Shown one piece after another: positions 5,924 to 9,169 of a stretch of DNA of 9,169 bases (position 1 is its first letter; the number at the start of each line of letters is the position of its first letter). The notes under the pieces are model-generated. The model was given only the letters and a program-made list of their open reading frames with translations. It made no database searches and was not told the DNA's origin. The stretch is from assembly GCA_938003515.1 (NCBI GenBank), contig CALKYL010000278.1, positions 1 to 9,169 on the forward strand, in the 5' to 3' direction. This DNA is from an uncultured bacterium (GTDB taxonomy: Bacteria; Planctomycetota; UBA1135; UBA2386). The translations under genes and the position numbers were made by a program.

Positions 5924-7195
5924 GTGGCCCGATCGAACGAGCCGTCCGGGGCGAGCGCGCCGACCGGATCGCCGGGTCCCGTCGGGTCGGACGCGAAGGC
6001 CCGGCCGCGCCGCCGCCGGCGCTGGGCGTTCGTGCTCGCGGCCTTGATGGTCGGCACGATCGTCGCGCTCGTGCTCGTCGAGCTCGCGTTCCGCGCCTTC
6101 TGGACGCTGCCGCCGTGGTTCGCCGAGTTCCAGCAGGCCGGCATGTACGCGGCCGCTGCCGACGGCGCGCCGGCGCTGCGGCCGGGCTACCGCGGCACGC
6201 TCCGGGTCGGCGACGCCTACGCGACCGACGTGCGCATCAACGCGCTCGGCATGCGCGGCCCCGAGATCGGCGCGCGGCGGCCCGGCGAGGAGCGGGTGCT
6301 GATGGTCGGCGACTCGCTGGTGTTCGGCTACGGCGTCGAGGACGAGCACGCGCTGCCGGCGCGCGTCGAGGCCGAGCTCGCGGCCCGGGGCGTCGTCGCG
6401 ACCGTCGGCAACGGCGGCGTGCCCGGCTACGGCAGCCGCCACTACGTCGAGCACCTGCGGCGCCTCGACGAGCGCTTCGGCGCCGACCTGCTGGTGTGCT
6501 GCGGCTTCCTCGGCAACGACGCGGTCGACGACACGGTGCCCAACCGAACGGTCTACGCGGGGCTGATGCTGCAGGAGCCGATGGCGAGCCTGGTGTTCAC
6601 CTCGTGGCGCGCGCGGCTCGCGCTGCGTTCGCGCGCGGCGCTCTGGGTCGAAGCGTGGATCCTCGAGCACCGGCCGAGCTGGTCGCCGCTCGCGACGTGG
6701 TCACCGGATCCGGAGACGATGACGCGCGCGGTCGGCTTGCCGCCCGAGACGCCGCAGAACCAGCGGCACGCCGGGCTGTTCCTCGACGTGCGCGACGAAC
6801 GGCACACGTGGCAGCCGGGCGCGGAGCCGGTGCTGCCGCGCCTGCTCGGCTACCTGCGCGCGTCGCTGCAGCGGGCCGCCGACACCGCCGGCCGGCGGCC
6901 GCTGGTGTTCGTGATCCTGCCGACGAAGTGGCAGGTCGACGAGTCGCTGCGCACGGCCCGGCTGCGCGAGCTCGGGCTCGACCCGAAGGACTACGAACGC
7001 GGCCTGGCGCAGGCGCGCTGGCGGGCGGTGGCCGAGGGCCTCGGCATCCCGACCCTCGACGCCACCCCGATCCTGGCGGCCGCAAAGGAGCCGGCGGACG
7101 AGCTGTTCATCGCCGACGGCGGGCACTTCAACGTGCGCGGCAACGAGATCGTCGCGGCGTGGCTGGCGGGGGAGCTGGCGGAACGGCTGCGCTAG
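5924..7195 (+). CDS. Membrane-anchored SGNH/GDSL-family hydrolase or acyltransferase
   Basis: A 423-residue protein with a short, low-complexity N-terminus (rich in S, P, G and A), an arginine cluster at about 29-33 and one hydrophobic segment at about 34-57. By the positive-inside rule this places the catalytic domain outside the cytoplasmic membrane. SGNH blocks are visible in order: MVGDSLVFGYG with Ser131 (block I), NGGVPGYGS (block II), GFLGND with Asn198 (block III) and DGGHFNVRG with Asp398 and His401 (block V). SGNH proteins remove or transfer O-acyl groups on polysaccharides, peptidoglycan or lipids; an AlgX/AlgJ-like transferase role is possible but unproven. GTG 5924 is five bases after the previous stop and has no good Shine-Dalgarno. 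ATG 6047 would cut into the membrane helix and is unlikely. The close spacing suggests one transcript with the esterase/ATP-grasp genes, although the extracytoplasmic location differs from theirs. Confidence 0.82.
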   Translation: MARSNEPSGASAPTGSPGPVGSDAKARPRRRRRWAFVLAALMVGTIVALVLVELAFRAFWTLPPWFAEFQQAGMYAAAADGAPALRPGYRGTLRVGDAYATDVRINALGMRGPEIGARRPGEERVLMVGDSLVFGYGVEDEHALPARVEAELAARGVVATVGNGGVPGYGSRHYVEHLRRLDERFGADLLVCCGFLGNDAVDDTVPNRTVYAGLMLQEPMASLVFTSWRARLALRSRAALWVEAWILEHRPSWSPLATWSPDPETMTRAVGLPPETPQNQRHAGLFLDVRDERHTWQPGAEPVLPRLLGYLRASLQRAADTAGRRPLVFVILPTKWQVDESLRTARLRELGLDPKDYERGLAQARWRAVAEGLGIPTLDATPILAAAKEPADELFIADGGHFNVRGNEIVAAWLAGELAERLR

Positions 7196-7323
7196 GATGA
7201 AGCCGGTGGGCAGTGGCTTCCGGCCGACTCCAGGACACGCGGCCCAGATGTCCGCACGGGGCGGCTCGTGCGCCCGCGTCGCCCGGGACCTGATCGCGGC
7301 GAACCGCGGCGCGCGCCCGTCCC

Positions 7324-8565
7324 TCAGCGCCAGGGATGGCGCTGGGCGACGACCACGATGCCGCTGTGCGAAACCGTGAAGCGCTTCAGGTCCTGCTCGC
7401 GGTCGTAGCCGATGACCGTGCCGGGCGGCACGTCGTTCCACTTGTCGAGGATCACGCGCCGCAGCTTGCAGCCGCGGCCGATGCGCGCGCCGCGCATGAC
7501 GATGCACTCGTCGAGCGTCGCGTGCTCGTCGACGTAGACGAGGTTCGAGAGGATCGAACGGCGCACCTTGCCGCCGGACACCACCACGCCCGGCGCGAGC
7601 AGCGAGTCGACGACCTCGGCGCGGCGGCCGTCGCCCTCTTCGTTGAAGACCGTCTTCGCCGGCGGGTCGTTGTGCCACAGCGTGTACGTGGGCCAGTCCT
7701 GCCGGTACAGGTTGAGCTGGGGCTTCACGCTGATCAGGTCCATGTGCGCGTCGAAGTAGGCCTCGATCGTGCCGACGTCGCGCCAGTACGGCCGCTCGTC
7801 CTCGCCCTCGAGCCCGCAGAACGCGTGCGCGTAGACCGGCACCTCGCCGATCATGCGCGGGATCACGTGGTGGCCGAAGTCGCCGCCCTGGCCGTCGGGC
7901 AGGCGGCCGTCGGCCTGCAGCCGCCGGACCAGCTCCTCGGTCTCGAACACGTAGATGCCCATCGACGCGAGGCAGTAGCCCGGCTCGCCCGGGATCTCCG
8001 GCGCGTTCTGCTTCGGCTTCTCGACGAAGCCGGTGATCCGGTTGTTCTCGTCGACCTGCAGGATGCCGAACGCGGGCGCCTCGTGGACCGGGATCCTGAC
8101 CGCGCCGATCGTCAGCGCGGCCTCGTGCTCGACGTGCTCGCGCAGCATGTCCCTGTAGTCCATCTGGTAGATGTGGTCCCCGGACAGGATCACGACGTTG
8201 GACGGCCGCCAGTCGAGGATCGTGTCGAGGTTGTGGAAGATCGCGTCGGACGTGCCGCGATACCACTTGCCCACCGACACGTGGTGCGGCGGGCTGCAGG
8301 TGATCCACTGCTCGAGGCGGCGCGGCAGGAAGTTCCAGCCGAAGCGGATGTGCTCCTCGAGCGAGCGCGCCTGGTACTGCGTCAAGAGGTGGATGCGGCG
8401 GAAGCCCGAGTGGATGCAGTTGCTGAGCGTGAAGTCGATGATCCGGTAGCTGCCGCCGAACGGCACCGCCGGCTTCGCGCGGTGCTGCGTCAGCGGCATC
8501 AGCCGGCTGCCGGCGCCGCCGGCGAGGACGAAGACGAGCGTGTTGCGGAGGTCGAGCGGCACCAT
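7324..8565 (-). CDS. glgC: Glucose-1-phosphate adenylyltransferase (ADP-glucose pyrophosphorylase)
   Basis: The enzyme makes ADP-glucose and pyrophosphate from ATP and glucose-1-phosphate, the committed step of bacterial glycogen synthesis in the cytosol. The protein has 413 residues, close to the usual ~420. Landmarks are GGAGSRL (16-22) and RAKPAVPFGG (29-38, activator/substrate loop), WYRGT (101-105), SGDHIYQMDY (128-137, catalytic Asp130), FVEKP (180-184, glucose-1-phosphate-binding Lys183) and YWRDVGTIEAYFDAHMDL. These are followed by a left-handed beta-helix domain with repeats such as ILSNLVYVDEHATLDECIV. The ATG at 8565 is chosen because the conserved N-terminal strand (NTLVFVLAGG) starts directly after it; the frame stays open further upstream but that stretch has no family resemblance. 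No strong Shine-Dalgarno is visible. The gene is divergent from a glycogen debranching gene. Members of this family are allosterically controlled by sugar phosphates; the effector here cannot be read from sequence. Confidence 0.97.
   Translation of the reverse strand: MVPLDLRNTLVFVLAGGAGSRLMPLTQHRAKPAVPFGGSYRIIDFTLSNCIHSGFRRIHLLTQYQARSLEEHIRFGWNFLPRRLEQWITCSPPHHVSVGKWYRGTSDAIFHNLDTILDWRPSNVVILSGDHIYQMDYRDMLREHVEHEAALTIGAVRIPVHEAPAFGILQVDENNRITGFVEKPKQNAPEIPGEPGYCLASMGIYVFETEELVRRLQADGRLPDGQGGDFGHHVIPRMIGEVPVYAHAFCGLEGEDERPYWRDVGTIEAYFDAHMDLISVKPQLNLYRQDWPTYTLWHNDPPAKTVFNEEGDGRRAEVVDSLLAPGVVVSGGKVRRSILSNLVYVDEHATLDECIVMRGARIGRGCKLRRVILDKWNDVPPGTVIGYDREQDLKRFTVSHSGIVVVAQRHPWR
7325..7344. terminator. 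Weak hairpin at the convergent glgC 3' end
   Basis: A perfect 7-bp inverted repeat (CAGCGCC at 7325-7331, GGCGCTG at 7338-7344) with a 6-base loop overlaps the glgC stop codon, between convergent genes. Neither strand shows a following T-run, so termination is uncertain. Apart from this the 7196-7323 gap holds only a 5-bp hairpin with a CGAA loop at 7295-7308 and no gene I can support. Confidence 0.2.
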
Positions 8566-8757
8566 TCGGACTCGGCTGAGGACCGGGTGAGGGACAGCCC
8601 TAGGATGGCGCTTCGTGTGCGGTGACGACAGGGCCGGCTCACGTTTCCTTGTCGGGGAGCAACGTTGATACCGGATGCGCGCGACGTAGGCTCCGGCCGA
8701 GCGATCTTGCGAGACGATCCCGAATCCGCCCGTTCCGCCGCGACCCGAGCCAGCGCG
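8566..8757. promoter_or_regulatory. Divergent glgC / debranching-enzyme intergenic region
   Basis: These 192 bases separate the divergent starts of glgC and the debranching gene and must hold both promoters. Toward the debranching gene a good candidate is seen (separate entry). Toward glgC I see no convincing -35/-10 pair; the best hexamer, CATCCT on the minus strand (8602-8607), lacks a recognisable -35. A palindromic CCTAGG is at 8599-8604. No operator with clear dyad symmetry was found. Confidence 0.5.
8665..8692 (+). promoter_or_regulatory. Candidate sigma-70-type promoter for the debranching gene
   Basis: TTGATA at 8665-8670 (five of six matches to TTGACA) is followed after 16 bases by TAGGCT at 8687-8692 (the T, A and final T of the -10 box). 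Transcription would start near 8699, leaving about 60 untranslated bases before GTG 8758. This argues that the TTG at 8665 is part of the promoter, not a start codon. Confidence 0.42.
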
Positions 8758-9102
8758 GTGACGAACGATCCGTCCGCGAACGCCGTCGCCGGTGACGCCG
8801 AGTGGCTGCTGACCGACGGCCGCGGCGGCTACGCCTGCGGCACCGCGAGCGACCTGGCGACGCGCCGCTACCACGGCCTGTGGGTCGTGCGGCCGGCCGG
8901 CACCGCGCGGCGGCGCATGGCCGTCGCGGGGCTCGACGAGCGCGTCGTGCTGGCCGGCCAGCAGCCGGAGCAGGGCACCGGTCTGTTGCACGCCCACTGG
9001 CGCGGCCAGGACCGGCCGTGGGCGCCGCGCGTCGCCGTGCGTTCCGCTTGCAGGGTAGGGCCTCCGCGTGCCGCTGTGCCGCGGCGCTCCGGCGATGGGT
9101 GA
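8758..9102 (+). CDS. Glycogen debranching enzyme, N-terminal fragment (frame broken near window end)
   Basis: The fragment matches the start of the bacterial/archaeal-type glycogen debranching enzyme (GDE_N domain, then a GH133-like catalytic domain), which trims branch points during glycogen breakdown. Counting from GTG 8758, EWLLTDGRGGYACGT (15-29) and TRRYHGL (35-41) are the family signature, followed by LDERVVL. Only about 114 residues are read before a stop at 9100-9102, against roughly 650-750 in full enzymes. Coding character is lost from about 9040: third positions are no longer G/C-rich and neither other frame continues the domain. GTG 8758 is preferred over TTG 8665, because the extra 31 residues lack family resemblance and overlap a candidate promoter. 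The truncation is more likely an assembly-end error than a natural pseudogene, but sequence alone cannot decide. It is divergent from glgC, as expected for a glycogen locus. Confidence 0.75.
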   Translation: MTNDPSANAVAGDAEWLLTDGRGGYACGTASDLATRRYHGLWVVRPAGTARRRMAVAGLDERVVLAGQQPEQGTGLLHAHWRGQDRPWAPRVAVRSACRVGPPRAAVPRRSGDG

Positions 9103-9169
9103 TCCGCGGTTGTTTTGCGCTTCGTCCCTGGCGTGTGGCTCGTCGCGATTTTTTTTTTTTTCTGGTAAA
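9103..9169. other. Non-coding tail with T13 homopolymer, probable assembly edge
   Basis: The last 67 bases have no reading frame resembling the debranching enzyme and are visibly less GC-rich than the rest. They contain 13 consecutive T (9149-9161) followed by CTGGTAAA. In a genome this GC-rich this looks like low-quality sequence at a contig end. It could be mistaken for a terminator, but no stable stem directly precedes the T-run. Confidence 0.6.

Noticed and set aside
7192..7199. CTAGGATG repeated at 7192-7199 and 8600-8607 as a possible shared -10 or regulatory motif
   Set aside because: Only two copies of eight bases, no matching -35 element, and the first copy contains the SGNH stop codon; chance is sufficient.
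7197..7379. 60-codon plus-strand open frame after the SGNH gene
   Set aside because: It overlaps the 3' end of glgC antisense, lacks a Shine-Dalgarno and shows no family resemblance.
8665..8757. TTG 8665 as the start of the debranching enzyme
   Set aside because: The added residues have weak codon bias and no family match, and the TTG forms the -35 of the best promoter candidate.
9149..9161. T13 run as an intrinsic terminator
   Set aside because: No stable stem immediately precedes it and the upstream gene is broken; an edge artefact fits better.

Overview
The window comes from a very GC-rich bacterium: bases are overwhelmingly G/C at third codon positions, GTG starts are common, and long antisense open frames arise as a by-product. 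The phylum cannot be fixed from sequence alone. The style of the purine nucleoside phosphorylase and GlgC proteins is compatible with Myxococcota or a related deltaproteobacterial lineage, but Planctomycetota or deep high-GC lineages are not excluded. No tRNA, rRNA, CRISPR, insertion sequence or phage gene is visible.

Layout. (1) 2-1740, plus strand: the 3' part of a purine nucleoside phosphorylase gene, translationally coupled to a two-lobed GNAT-type acyltransferase. (2) 1795-5918, plus strand: a compact four-gene set made of two overlapping pairs. The first pair is a peptidase-S51/dipeptidase-E-fold protein with a large charged helical insertion, followed by a Fes-like esterase. The second is a RimK-like ATP-grasp ligase with a long helical tail, followed by a second, shorter alpha/beta esterase. 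(3) 5924-7195: a membrane-anchored SGNH/GDSL hydrolase that follows five bases later and probably belongs to the same transcript. (4) 7196-7323: a short convergent gap. (5) 7324-8565, minus strand: glgC, ADP-glucose pyrophosphorylase. (6) 8566-8757: a divergent regulatory gap. (7) 8758 to the end, plus strand: the beginning of a glycogen debranching enzyme gene whose frame collapses near 9040. Beyond that the sequence loses coding character and runs into a 13-T homopolymer at the window edge, probably an assembly end rather than biology.

How the genes may work together. glgC and the debranching gene form a divergent glycogen synthesis/degradation pair. The most interesting part is the 1795-5918 block, perhaps extended by the GNAT and SGNH genes. 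It combines an ATP-grasp carboxylate-amine ligase, two serine esterases sharing an H-x-W-x-x-W-R catalytic-histidine motif, and an S51-fold putative peptidase/amidase. That chemistry (activate a carboxylate, form an amide, cleave esters and peptides) is what a pathway making and processing a small peptide-like or ester-linked metabolite or storage polymer would need. The substrate is unknown, and the link between genes rests on overlap, order and shared strand. All product calls rest on motif recognition; no database search was possible.
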